Assembly: GCF_036169555.1 (NCBI RefSeq)
Contig: NZ_CP108032.1
Span: 8,184,001 to 8,248,000, forward strand
Length of the DNA stretch: 64,000 bases
Direction: 5' to 3'
From: Streptomyces sp. NBC_00306
Lineage (GTDB): Bacteria; Actinomycetota; Actinomycetes; Streptomycetales; Streptomycetaceae
Of this stretch, positions 1 through 8,582 are shown one piece after another; the first letter of the stretch is position 1, and each line of letters starts with the position of its first letter. A program made the position numbers and the translations under genes. The notes under the pieces were generated by a model. It was not told the DNA's origin, made no database searches, and worked only from the letters and a program-made list of their open reading frames with translations.

Positions 1-1020
1 CGACTCGACGGTGCGACGATCCCTTCCGATCACCCGGTCGTGACCTGCAACATTCCGCCCTGGGCGGCGCGGGCGCAGGGGCTTGCCGCGGGCTTCAGGT
101 ATCCGCGCCTGCTGATTGAACGGGCGCAGCAAGAGCTCGACGAGTTCATCGCTCTCCTGCAGGTCCTAGGGGTCACGGTCAGGCGTCCGGAGCCGGTCGA
201 TCACAAGAGACGCTTCGGCACTCCCGACTGGTCGTCGCGCGGGTTCTGCAACACGTGCCCGCGCGACAGCATGCTCGTGATCGGAGACGAGATCATCGAG
301 ACTCCGATGGCGTGGCCCTGCCGGTACTTCGAGACCCACTCCTATCGCCCGGTCCTCAAGGACTACTTCCTGCGCGGCGCGCGCTGGACAGCGGCGCCGA
401 AGCCTCAGCTCACCGACGAACTCTTCGACACGAACTTCTCCGTCCCGCAGGCCGGCGAGCCCATGCGCTACATCCTCACCGAGTTCGAGCCAGTGTTCGA
501 CGCGGCGGACTTCGTGCGCGCGGGCCGCGACCTATTCGTCACACGGAGCAATGTCACCAACCGTATGGGCATCGAGTGGCTGCGCCGGCATCTGGGCCCT
601 GGCTATCGCGTTCACGAGATCGAAAGCCGCTGCCGCACACCCATGCACATTGACACGACTTTCGTCCCGCTCGCGCCGGGCAAGGTTCTCGTCAATCCCG
701 AGTACATCGACGTCGACCGGCTGCCCGACATCCTCGGCTCGTGGGACGTCCTGGTCGCTCCCGAGCCCGATCCGATCGACGAGCGTCTGCTCAGGATCAC
801 CTCGATGTGCGGCAAGTGGTTGAGCATGAACGTGCTCATGATCGATGACAAGCGGGTGATCGCCGAGCGGCACCACACCGGCATGCTGCGCGCGCTTGAG
901 CGGTGGGGGTTCGAACCGATTCCCTGCGATCTGCTGCACTACGCGCCGTTCGGCGGCTCCTACCACTGCGCGACGCTCGATATCCGGCGGCGCGGCACGC
1001 TGGAAACGTACGTCGACTGA
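1..1020 (+). CDS. Glycine/inosamine-phosphate amidinotransferase family protein (5' end cut by window)
   Basis: The frame is open from base 1 and begins inside the protein (RLDGATIPSDHP), so the true start lies to the left; the GTG at 40 is internal. The protein has hallmarks of the arginine amidinotransferase fold (AGAT, StrB1): RDSMLVIGDEIIETPM, a MHIDTTF segment with the His-Asp pair expected in the active site, and GGSYHC near the C-terminus carrying the likely nucleophilic Cys. Family members move the amidino group from arginine to an amine, in guanidinoacetate synthesis or in guanidino groups of natural products such as streptomycin. The substrate cannot be read from the sequence. Position at the edge suggests a biosynthetic cluster may continue leftward; that is inference. 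Confidence 0.85.
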   Translation, partial: RLDGATIPSDHPVVTCNIPPWAARAQGLAAGFRYPRLLIERAQQELDEFIALLQVLGVTVRRPEPVDHKRRFGTPDWSSRGFCNTCPRDSMLVIGDEIIETPMAWPCRYFETHSYRPVLKDYFLRGARWTAAPKPQLTDELFDTNFSVPQAGEPMRYILTEFEPVFDAADFVRAGRDLFVTRSNVTNRMGIEWLRRHLGPGYRVHEIESRCRTPMHIDTTFVPLAPGKVLVNPEYIDVDRLPDILGSWDVLVAPEPDPIDERLLRITSMCGKWLSMNVLMIDDKRVIAERHHTGMLRALERWGFEPIPCDLLHYAPFGGSYHCATLDIRRRGTLETYVD

Positions 1021-1428
1021 CCAGTCGCCCAGTGGTCTCAGGCGGCGTGATCTCAGGACTTGCGTAGTTTGTCAGGAGGGACGTGGCCCGCTTGGGATCG
1101 GGTAGGTCGGCGTATCGTCATGCTCCGCAAAGATCACCATCACGACGAGTCATCCGGTTCCCCGACAGCTCGTACTGCTATGGGTGCTGTCACTGATCTT
1201 TGGCCGCCGCCCACCCGAGTCCGAGACCGGCCAGCTGCGGCCGCTGTTTCGGTTCCGGTCACTACGCGCCGCGCGGGAGTTCTTCGGTGTTGTCTGGCCT
1301 GTCACTGGTCCTGGTTCGCAGCCACCCGCGCCCCGGTCTACTTTCGGTGAGTGCCTCTCGATTCCGCGCTGCACTCTCTCGACGACCGCAGCTCGTGGTA
1401 TGACGAGGCTTTCTCCACACTTGGCGTT
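1021..1428. other. Intergenic, nothing recognised
   Basis: Roughly 400 bases between the convergent amidinotransferase and lipase genes. Open frames here lack ribosome-binding sites and resemble no family I know. No strong terminator hairpin was seen. Confidence 0.5.
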
Positions 1429-2649
1429 CTATTGAAGGGGGGCTGCGGGTGGTTGTTCTGGGCTGCCGGACTGTGGCTGCCGGAATGCGATTTCGGGATG
1501 AGAGGTGGTGGGGCCATTGAGGAGGGGCTGGGGGATGGACCGCAGGTGGAGGTTGAAGAAGGCTGCCATGTAGTCGCGGGTTATGTGCCACCCGCGCTCT
1601 CCTGAGAGCGGGACTGCTGGGTCCGATAGCCCCAATTGGTTGGCCAAATAGGGTAGATCGGTGAACGAGAAGTGCTCGGCTCCGGTTGTGGTGAGCCAGC
1701 GTTTCCAGCCGTCCAGGTGGCTCCAGGTTGCAGGCCAGTCGGTGTCATGGCTGTTGGGACTGTGCGTGGACTCGGCACCGAGCATCATGAACGGACGTCG
1801 GGCGAGCCCTGTCGCAGCAGGGCAGGTGTAGAAGTCACCGTCGAGATTGGCTCCTGCCTTGACGCGATCGTCGATGGCCATGGTGGCCGCTGCGGTCGCT
1901 CCCCCGATCGAATGACCAGCGATCCCGATGCGGCGCGGGTCGATCATGCGGGACAGCTCAGTACCCTGGCGGCTCGTCAATTGATCGATCACGAAGGACA
2001 TGTCCTTCGCGCGGCCGCGCACGACGGCTCCCTTTTCCGCGCGGGTTCTGACCTGGTCGCATGCCGCACAGGTCAATAGCCGACCTCCCGGGAAATCCGT
2101 GCCGACGGATTCGTAGGCGTGGTCAACCGAGGCGACGACATAGCCACGACTGGCGAGATCATCGGCGAGGGAGGTGAGGGTGCTGCGCGGCATCGAGAAC
2201 CCGGGAGAGAGCAGCACCAAGGGGAAGCGGCCCGGCGCCGGGGCAGCAGAAACCACGCCATGCGTACGCGTTCCGGCGACTGTTGAGGTCGGCACGATCC
2301 CGCTGAGTCCTCTGGCCTCTACAAGGAGCCGTGCCTCGTCGGCAGTCATGTAGGCCGCCGGTGACCCGTTTGCTGAGCGGGCCGGGTAAGACACGGACAC
2401 CATCAGTTCCCGGTTCCCCGACGTTGGCACCCACGGGTCTGTACGTTGGCGGTCGACCAGGTGCAGGGTGCGGCGGCCCACCGGGTGGGGGCCGGCGGGA
2501 AGGGGTAACTCCAAAACGCTGGTGTTTGGAGCCCCGGCCGGATACTGCGCATCGTGAGCAGGGGAGGCAGGTGCGGCACCCAAGAGCGGAGCAGACAAGG
2601 CGAGGGTGAGCAAAGCGGCCGCAGCGGCTCTGCGTGATCTGGTGGTCAT
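1429..2649 (-). CDS. Secreted alpha/beta hydrolase, PAF-acetylhydrolase/lipase-like
   Basis: 406-residue exported hydrolase. An N-terminal signal peptide is plain (basic start, then AAALLTLALSAPLLGAAPA). The fold is alpha/beta hydrolase with the nucleophile elbow GHSIGG at residues 245-250 (Ser247), a likely acid in NLDGD near 270, and a catalytic His in AEHFSFTD at 326. The arrangement and the DYMAAFF ending match the bacterial lipase/platelet-activating-factor acetylhydrolase group. It would act outside the cell on short acyl esters or lipids; the exact substrate is unknown. It stands alone and converges with the amidinotransferase gene. Confidence 0.85.
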   Translation of the reverse strand: MTTRSRRAAAAALLTLALSAPLLGAAPASPAHDAQYPAGAPNTSVLELPLPAGPHPVGRRTLHLVDRQRTDPWVPTSGNRELMVSVSYPARSANGSPAAYMTADEARLLVEARGLSGIVPTSTVAGTRTHGVVSAAPAPGRFPLVLLSPGFSMPRSTLTSLADDLASRGYVVASVDHAYESVGTDFPGGRLLTCAACDQVRTRAEKGAVVRGRAKDMSFVIDQLTSRQGTELSRMIDPRRIGIAGHSIGGATAAATMAIDDRVKAGANLDGDFYTCPAATGLARRPFMMLGAESTHSPNSHDTDWPATWSHLDGWKRWLTTTGAEHFSFTDLPYLANQLGLSDPAVPLSGERGWHITRDYMAAFFNLHLRSIPQPLLNGPTTSHPEIAFRQPQSGSPEQPPAAPLQ

Positions 2650-2879
2650 GAAGCTGAAGTTAGACCTCGGCTGTTGCGGAAACGTCGGCCCTCAGGGGTA
2701 CTTGCGCATACGTCCACAGAGTGATCTTGGCGTGCGGGATGTCACCGCAGTATGAGAGCCACTGTCCGCCGCCTCGTCGACGACCTGGTCAGCGCCGCCG
2801 TCTGACCCGAGTCTTCCGGTTCGGCGGTCCAGAGTCCTGATCCGACGGTTTCTGTCGGCGACAGCTGGATCTGCGGGCG

Positions 2880-3185
2880 CCCCAGTGGCGTGTGGTGGCT
2901 GTTGCGGGGGTCGGGACCAATGTGAACACCGGGCCCAGGCCGACGACGCCCAGGATGCGTTGGGCGTTGGCGGGACTGATGCGAAGGCTATGTCGGCGCT
3001 GCGTTCGATGGCCAGCCTGGCCACCAGTACAGCGGTGAGGCCGCTGGAGTCGCAGAATCCCAGGCCTGCAAGACCAGCACCAGTAGCTGCCCCGCGGTCG
3101 GTCAGCCAGGCCGCTCGGATCCCCGACGCGCAGATCGGCGAACGGCGGTGGCGCGGGCTGCGCAGTCGATGCGACGGCCGTGGGG
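2880..3185 (-). pseudogene. Broken STAS-domain anti-sigma-factor antagonist
   Basis: Three minus-strand frames must be joined to read one STAS domain: RIDCAARATAV, then QLLVLVL, then AGLGFCDSSGLTAVLVARL, then ANAQRILGVVGLGPVFTLV. The DSSGL segment holds the Ser normally phosphorylated by an anti-sigma kinase. I see an in-frame stop before QLLVLVL and single-base shifts before AGLGF and after IAFASV. No functional product is expected. Streptomycete genomes carry many such antagonists, so this is a decayed copy. Confidence 0.75.
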
Positions 3186-3309
3186 ATGCGGCCACAGCCA
3201 GACCGATCGGCCGGACGCGAGTGCTGCCCACACCGAGCCGGGGAACCGGACTGCCTTCGGTGCGCAATGAGGGAATGAGGAGCGCAGGCGGCGTGCCGGC
3301 TACACCCGT

Positions 3310-4146
3310 TCAGGCGGCCGAGGCGTTCCGTGCGGCCTCGCGTGCCTCGGTGAGGGCGCGCTGCCTGAGCTTGCCGAACAAGTGCATCGTGACAGCGGCC
3401 AAGACGTCATCTCTGCCGATGGTCCGCCGGTCCCCGCAGCGGGTCGAGAGGGCCAGGAGGGGATCCTTGAGGGGCGGGGGTGGGGCCGGTTCGCCCGGTA
3501 TCACCAGGGCGACCGTACCGAAACGTTTGACCCCGCCCTCGCGGACGACCATGGCCGCGTCTCCTGCGAGGTCCGTCAGGAACACGCTCGCGATGCCGTT
3601 CAGGTCGCGGACCATCGCAGGGACCGCCGTCATCCCCCGGCTCCTCAGCAGCTTCCTGACCCCGGCCTCGAACCTGTGGGCGCCAGCCACACCACTCGGT
3701 TTGCGCGACCCGCGACGCTGACGAAGAGGCACGAGGACACCCTTGGCGTCGTACACCTCACCCATCAGGCCATGAAAGGTCGGGCTGTGGAGGTACCACG
3801 TGGACCCCACCTCCACCTCGACGTTCCGGTCGATCGCCGAGATGAGGTCCCGGGGTACCAGTCGCTTCCGGTCCTCCTCCGCCGCCGCTCTCCTCGCGCC
3901 GTCGATGATTTCCGTCAGCACGGTCCGCGTCACCGACGCGGCGGCCCACGCGGCCGGCCGGGAGACATGCAGCGAAGTCACGTCCCTGAACACCGCCTTG
4001 ACGGGAGACGGTGTGAACGGCGGGACATCCTTGACCGAGGCGGTCCGGGGACTGATCAGTTGTGTTCCCGGACCGTCCGTGGTCTTCGTAGCATGTCCTT
4101 GCTCGTGGGTGTGATCTTGGAGGGGTATCACGGTGGCAGGTGACAT
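3310..4146 (-). CDS. Tandem histone-fold protein (H2A-like followed by H2B-like domain)
   Basis: Numbering from a frame opening at 4218, residues about 66-133 read like a eukaryotic H2A core: an N-terminal TPSPVKAVFRDV helix, then AAWAAASVTRTVLTEI, then RKRLVPRDLISAI, which matches the H2A pattern RIIPRHLQLAI. Residues about 181-300 read like H2B: VRKLLRSRG, LNGIASVFLTDLAGDAA (compare FVNDIFERIAGEAS), RRTIGRDDVLAAVTMHL (compare STITSREIQTAVRLLL) and a C-terminal helix RQRALTEAREAARNAS. A proline-rich insert of about 35 residues sits in the second fold. The start is uncertain: ATG 4146 and GTG 4131 are the in-frame choices that keep the first fold, and both crowd the divergent gene at 4133. 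DNA binding is inferred, not shown. Confidence 0.7.
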   Translation of the reverse strand: MSPATVIPLQDHTHEQGHATKTTDGPGTQLISPRTASVKDVPPFTPSPVKAVFRDVTSLHVSRPAAWAAASVTRTVLTEIIDGARRAAAEEDRKRLVPRDLISAIDRNVEVEVGSTWYLHSPTFHGLMGEVYDAKGVLVPLRQRRGSRKPSGVAGAHRFEAGVRKLLRSRGMTAVPAMVRDLNGIASVFLTDLAGDAAMVVREGGVKRFGTVALVIPGEPAPPPPLKDPLLALSTRCGDRRTIGRDDVLAAVTMHLFGKLRQRALTEAREAARNASAA

Positions 4147-4606
4147 CTGGGGACCAATCTTGTCGCTCGCTGGCGTTGTGCTCGGGGGCGGGTTGACGGC
4201 GTTTGCCCAGCATGCCACTCAGCGGTCCGCCGAGCGGACCGAGCAACGCAGGCAGGTTGTGGCCGCAGCGGAAAGCCGTCGGGCGGAACAGCTGCAGGTG
4301 CTCAAGGAGTTCGTTGCGAAAGCGCAGGAGGCCGAGCGAGTCGCTTATAACCGTCCTGAGCCGTGGGGTGATGATGAAAGCGGCTGGATGACGGCCGCCG
4401 GGCCCGTCATGACCGCGCTATGGACGGCATCGGGCAACGTGATGCTGATGGGCGACGAAGCGCTGCACGAGCCCGTCCGCCTCTACGGGTACGCGCTCAA
4501 CCAGGCGGTGTGGCGAGACATCGGCGACACCGAGGTGAACGAGCATCTCGAGACGCACAAGGCCGCGTTCATGACCGCAGCGCGCAAGAGTCTGGCCTCT
4601 GGCTGA
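4133..4606 (+). CDS. Membrane-anchored coiled-coil hypothetical protein
   Basis: 157 residues. GTG start at 4133 with TTGGAGGGG about ten bases upstream. Residues 5-25 (WGPILSLAGVVLGGGLTAFA) form one membrane helix, followed by a charged Arg/Glu/Gln-rich helix at about 28-70 that is likely coiled coil. The rest is helical with no catalytic motif that I recognise. Similar small anchored proteins are common in actinobacteria with no known role. It is divergent from, and slightly overlaps, the histone-fold gene, so the two may share control sequences. Confidence 0.7.
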   Translation: MAGDIWGPILSLAGVVLGGGLTAFAQHATQRSAERTEQRRQVVAAAESRRAEQLQVLKEFVAKAQEAERVAYNRPEPWGDDESGWMTAAGPVMTALWTASGNVMLMGDEALHEPVRLYGYALNQAVWRDIGDTEVNEHLETHKAAFMTAARKSLASG

Positions 4607-5092
4607 CGCGGCGTGCAGCGGAGCGGGAGCACCAAGACCCTGAGAAGCACCTCACGGAGCTGGGCAAGCTCAGGGGTACCTTCCTGGGCATTTTCAGTCG
4701 TCGTACACAACTGTGCGTGCACCCGAGTGACATCGAAACTCGCCGACATTCATAGGCTCACAGGCCCTCGGGTGACATCCGAACTCATCGACAAGCGCCA
4801 CCTGTTGTGAGATACGCAGCCAGGGCGAGGGTGCCTGCGGCGATGCCAGGCGCTACGCGATGCAGTCGCAAGGGAAAACGCTCCTGTTCAGTTCATTCAC
4901 AAGGAGTTGAGGGCGCTCAGGGCGTCCACATCGGTGATCCTGTCATCAGGGTCTGACGAGGGGCAGTTGCCCTGCTGCGGTCGCAGGTTGACCACGCGAA
5001 GCACCGTTGATGTGGCCGGAGCCAGGGCTCTTACCGCGCCGCAGTCTCACGAGGCGCGGCCCGCCTTGCGTGCGGCTCGTGGCTGTCTGGGC
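4607..5092. other. Intergenic, nothing recognised
   Basis: About 490 bases between two plus-strand genes. A frame is open upstream of the hydrolase from 4907, but it lacks a ribosome-binding site and hydrolase-like sequence begins only after 5126. No RNA gene or clear terminator was seen. Confidence 0.5.
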
Positions 5093-5926
5093 ATGATCGG
5101 GGCGAGTCGATTTCCTGGGGGCGGTGTGGCGTGGTCCGAGCACGTGGTGGTGCGCGACGGGGTCCGGCTTGTCTGCCGGGACTGGGGTGGGACGGGGCAG
5201 CCGGTCGTGCTGCTGCACGGCTTGGCCGGTCATGCCGGTGAATGGGAGGCAGTGGCCTCGCGGCTGGCTTCCCGGTATCGGGTCGTCGCGGTCGATCAGC
5301 GAGGACACGGCGCGAGTGAGCGTCATCCGCGGGATGTCTCCCGGGCCGCCCATGTCGCCGACGTCGTCGCCGCAGTCGAGCAACTCGGTCTGTGTCGGCC
5401 GGTAGTGTTCGGCCAGTCGCTGGGCGGGCACACGGCCATGCTCACGGCCGCGGCTTATTCCGAACTCGTGCGCGCGCTGGTGCTCGTCGAGGCTGGCCCG
5501 GGGGGTCCGGACCCGGATGCCGCCGCGGGCATCGGCGGCTGGCTCGACACCTGGCCGACGCCGTTCCCCTCACGCGAGGCAGCGGCTGCGTTCTTCGGCG
5601 GTGGGCCGGTCGGCGCAGGGTGGGCGGCAGGCCTGGAGGTCCGCGAGGACGGCTGGTGGCCGCGCTTCGCCCGGGATGTGATGGTCTGCTCGGTCGCGGA
5701 GGCCGCCGAGCGTTCCTACCTGCCGGAGTGGAAGCGTGTGGCGTGCCCCACCCTGGTCGTCCTGGCACAGTCCAGCTTCGTCCCCGTCCGGGAAGCCGAC
5801 GAGATGCTCCGGCAGGGACCCGCCACCGTGGCCATGAGCATCCCCGGCACCGGACACGACCTGCACCTGGAACAGCCCGGTGTACTTCATGCCGCCCTCG
5901 AGGACTTCCTCGATGGCCTTGCTTGA
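5093..5926 (+). CDS. Alpha/beta hydrolase
   Basis: About 277 residues from ATG 5093; GTG 5126, which follows TGGGGGCGG, is an equally good start. Motifs: VVLLHGLAGHAGEW (oxyanion loop), VVAVDQRGHGASE, nucleophile elbow GQSLGGH, and catalytic His in PGTGHDLHLEQP. This matches the large group that includes enol-lactonases, epoxide hydrolases and non-haem haloperoxidases. No signal peptide or membrane helix is seen, so it is probably cytoplasmic. The substrate is unknown. It sits about 150 bases upstream of the ECF41 sigma-factor gene on the same strand, but nothing else ties them. Confidence 0.8.
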   Translation: MIGASRFPGGGVAWSEHVVVRDGVRLVCRDWGGTGQPVVLLHGLAGHAGEWEAVASRLASRYRVVAVDQRGHGASERHPRDVSRAAHVADVVAAVEQLGLCRPVVFGQSLGGHTAMLTAAAYSELVRALVLVEAGPGGPDPDAAAGIGGWLDTWPTPFPSREAAAAFFGGGPVGAGWAAGLEVREDGWWPRFARDVMVCSVAEAAERSYLPEWKRVACPTLVVLAQSSFVPVREADEMLRQGPATVAMSIPGTGHDLHLEQPGVLHAALEDFLDGLA

Positions 5927-6082
5927 GAACGCCGGCGGTCTCGTGCCTTCACCCGCACGCGGCGCACACCCGATTCACTTCTGGCCCGACTGGTCTGGTA
6001 CGGGCGGGTGGGCAGAATGCGCGTCGTCACCTTTCCCGTGTGCGGGACGTCAGGGAAGCGATGCCGTCTCGTCGAAGGGCCT

Positions 6083-6976
6083 GTGATCGTGAATCCCCCT
6101 GAGCTTCTTGCTATGCAGTTCGAGGAGCACCGGCCGCATCTTCGTGCGGTGGCATATCGCATGCTCGGTTCCCTTGCCGAGGCGGACGACGCGATCCAGG
6201 AGACCTGGTTGCGTCTGGCGGGCTCCGACGACCGCCGGATCGACAACCTCGGGGGTTGGCTGACGACGGTGGTCGGCCGGGTCTGCCTGGACATGCTCCG
6301 TGCCCGTAAGCGGCGCGGCGAGGAGCCGCTCGAAGAGCGGCTGCCCGATCCGGTGATCAGCCGGGATGAGCGTGCCGATCCTGAGCAGGAGGCGCTGCTG
6401 GCGGACTCGGTGGGGCTGGCTCTACTGGTGGTGCTGGAGTCGCTCCGTCCAGCGGAGCGGTTGGTGTTCGTGCTGCACGACCTGTTCGGGCTGTCGTTCG
6501 AGGAGATCGCGCCGGTCGTCGACCGCACGCCCGCGACGGCCAAGAAGCTGGCCAGTCGGGCGCGGCAGCGGGTGCGTGGCACGACGCCGCCCCCGGACCG
6601 GGACCGGACCGACCAGCGCCGGGTGGTGGACGCGTTCCTGAGTGCCGCCCGTAGCGGCGACTTCGACGCGCTGCTGGGCCTTCTGGATCCGGACGTGGTG
6701 CTGCGCGTGGACGGCGGTGCTCTCACCGGTGGTCTGCGGACGATTCGGGGTGCGACCGCGGTGGCTGGCCGGCTCGACACTTTCCAGCGGATGGCCACGG
6801 CTGCCACCACACGCCCGGTCCTGGTCAACGGTTTCGCCGGCTTGGTCAACACCCTTGATGGGCAGCCGCTGTCCGTCATGAGCTTCACCATCGCCGGCGG
6901 GAGCATCGTCGCCATCGACATCCTGTCCGACCCCGCACGCCTGGCCCACCTCGGCCTCGCGTCCGCCGACGACTGA
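6083..6976 (+). CDS. ECF41-family RNA polymerase sigma factor (SigJ-type)
   Basis: GTG 6083 is preferred: GAAGGG lies just upstream and the conserved sigma-2 region (FEEHRPHLRAVAYRMLGS) starts about 15 residues in. Region 2 runs to about residue 95. Region 4 follows (LRPAERLVFVLHDLFGLSF, EEIAPVVDRTPATAKKLASRAR). A C-terminal SnoaL-like domain of about 110 residues (VVDAFLSAARSGDFDALLGLLDP) marks the ECF41 group, where this extension replaces a separate anti-sigma factor and tunes activity. The next gene is the carboxymuconolactone-decarboxylase-like partner typical of ECF41 loci. A hairpin terminator follows at 6990. Confidence 0.9.
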   Translation: MIVNPPELLAMQFEEHRPHLRAVAYRMLGSLAEADDAIQETWLRLAGSDDRRIDNLGGWLTTVVGRVCLDMLRARKRRGEEPLEERLPDPVISRDERADPEQEALLADSVGLALLVVLESLRPAERLVFVLHDLFGLSFEEIAPVVDRTPATAKKLASRARQRVRGTTPPPDRDRTDQRRVVDAFLSAARSGDFDALLGLLDPDVVLRVDGGALTGGLRTIRGATAVAGRLDTFQRMATAATTRPVLVNGFAGLVNTLDGQPLSVMSFTIAGGSIVAIDILSDPARLAHLGLASADD

Positions 6977-6989
6977 CTCTTCGACTGCC

Positions 6990-7030
6990 GGCCCCCGTCC
7001 CGATGACCGTGCGTCCTCGGGGCGGGGGCC
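6990..7030 (+). terminator. Hairpin after the ECF41 sigma gene
   Basis: GGCCCCCGTCCCGA at 6990-7003 pairs with TCGGGGCGGGGGCC at 7017-7030, a 14-base stem with one mismatch, 13 bases past the stop codon. Confidence 0.7.
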
Positions 7031-7184
7031 GTGGTCGTTGACACGCGTGCGGCACCTGTCTCACAACCGGCCGGAGAATTCTGGGCCGGCCGGTCACCTT
7101 TGCCGCGCGGGCGTCGTCAGTGCAGTGAAGCGAGCCAATCAAGCGGGCCGGGTATCAGCCCGCACTGACAAGAGGACACCGACG

Positions 7185-7700
7185 ATGACCACGATGACGA
7201 ACAGCATCGACACTCTCACTTCCCGGTTCTCCGACCCGCAGCAGCTGGTGCCCGAACTCGGCGACGTCAGCACCGCCCTGTTCAAGATCATTGGGAACGG
7301 GGCGGTGCCCCGGAGCACCGTCACCCTGGTCCACCTGCGTGCCGGGCAGCTCGTCGAGAACACCTACCTGACGGTGATGCACACCGCCAACGCGCGCCGC
7401 GCGGGAGTGCCGGAGGAGAAGATCGCCGCCGTCGCCTCCTGGAAGGACGCCCCCTACTTCACCCCCGGCGAGCGTGTGGCACTGGAGCTGGTAGAAACCG
7501 TCCTCACGCCCGGCGGCCACGGCGAGCGAGTCCCCGACGACCTGTATGCGCGTGCGGTCGAGCACTACGACGACAGGGCACTGGCCACCCTCGCCATGGT
7601 GATCGGCCAGGTCAACTTCTTCATCCCCCTCGCACTGATCGGCAAGCCCCTGCCCGGCGTCTCCATGGCCGAGCAGTGGCGCACGACCACGACCAACTAA
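7185..7700 (+). CDS. Carboxymuconolactone-decarboxylase (AhpD-like) family protein without the CxxC motif
   Basis: 171 residues from ATG 7185, with AGAGGA at 7171-7176. The family helix that normally reads NGCAYCxxMHT is here VENTYLTVMHTANARRAG: the MHT-A-R part is kept but both Cys are gone. The rest (WKDAPYFTPGERVALELVETV, FFIPLALIGK) is typical. Proteins of this family are the usual targets and neighbours of ECF41 sigma factors, so the gene is probably switched on by the one upstream. Loss of both Cys argues against AhpD-style peroxide chemistry. Confidence 0.85.
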   Translation: MTTMTNSIDTLTSRFSDPQQLVPELGDVSTALFKIIGNGAVPRSTVTLVHLRAGQLVENTYLTVMHTANARRAGVPEEKIAAVASWKDAPYFTPGERVALELVETVLTPGGHGERVPDDLYARAVEHYDDRALATLAMVIGQVNFFIPLALIGKPLPGVSMAEQWRTTTTN

Positions 7701-7744
7701 CCCAACGGCACACGCCCACGCGGGCCCGGCACGCCCCCCAGCCC

Positions 7745-8066
7745 CGCCGGCTTCCATCACGGGCTCGACATCGCCAACACCGCCGGAAGACCGATCAAGG
7801 CAGGACTCGCCGGAACGGTCACATCCACGGGCAGCTCTGGAGCCCTGGGCCAGTACATCGTGGTCACCCATCCCAACACCATGAAGACCACCTACGCGCA
7901 CCTGAGAAGGGCTTCCGTTGGCGTTGGCACTTCTGTCAACAGCGCGACCAAGATCGGCGAGATGGGGGCAAGCGGCACCAGGGACGGCCGCGCCCGATTG
8001 CACCTCGAAGTGCAGCAAGGCGGGGAACGAATCAACCCCCGCCTTACGTACGACTGCCCGCGCTAG
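7745..8066 (+). pseudogene. M23 peptidase C-terminal fragment
   Basis: The frame reads GFHHGLDIANTAGRPIKAG, then TYAHL, KIGEMGASGTRDG and RLHLEV, which is the lysostaphin-like M23 fold. It keeps the HxxxD zinc-ligand pair, but the HxH motif (usually HLHFEV) has become RLH. There is no start codon or signal sequence. The fragment lies in the same frame as the preceding gene, right after its TAA, so only readthrough could express it. It is a remnant of a cell-wall hydrolase. Confidence 0.75.
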
Positions 8067-8582
8067 AGAGGGTGCCCTGCGTTCCTGGGGTCCGCCTCCC
8101 AGCACCGTAACGTCAAGTCCTGTGACCCTGATGGGTAAGCCCGGGGGCTGGGGCAAGCCCTCTCGCCAGCATGCGCTTTCCGCGGCTGGATGCCATGTCG
8201 TGTCGTCGTCAGCGACTTCGAAGCCGAAGGCCGGGCTGCCCGGGTGACCGGTCACGGGCGGCCGTTGGGCTGGGGCGTGGGCCAGGACCGCTCAGAACTG
8301 GCCCACGCCCCGGCGGGCTGCCCACAGGAGGGGCCTGGGCAAGCCCTTCCCTTCCAGCATGTGTCTCCTGAGGCCGGACGCGCCTGCGTGGACGTCGGGA
8401 GCCAGTCCAGCGTGATGGATAGCCGTCACGCGTACTGCAACGGGCCGTTCGGGTGCGTGGCCGAAAACTGCTGCTCGCGGCAGGCTCTTGGCCAGCCGTG
8501 CTGGAAGTATCAGTGGGGTGAATGAAGGGTGCTGCCCGGGGTATTCGCTTCGCGGTATCGGCTCGCGTGTTGGAGGCAGATC
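8067..8582. other. Intergenic with a weak direct repeat
   Basis: No gene seen. Two stretches, near 8150-8195 and 8336-8382, share GGGCAAGCCCT, then CCAGCATG, then a GC-rich tail, about 190 bases apart. Similarity is partial and no function is evident. Confidence 0.35.

Noticed and set aside
5887..7044. A 385-codon minus-strand frame opposite the sigma factor
   Set aside because: Ser/Arg-rich mirror of the ECF41 gene.
7050..7115. ECF41-type promoter before the decarboxylase gene
   Set aside because: TGTCTCACA at 7057 and GGTCACC at 7092 resemble the -35 TGTCACA, but neither has a CGTC at a spacing I could trust.
7155..8255. A 366-codon minus-strand frame over the decarboxylase and M23 fragment
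   Set aside because: Low-complexity Gly/Val/Asp-rich antisense product; plus-strand genes explain this DNA.
8150..8382. Direct repeat in 8.1-8.4 kb as a possible riboswitch or IS end
   Set aside because: Similarity is short and patchy; no inverted partner or gene responds to it.
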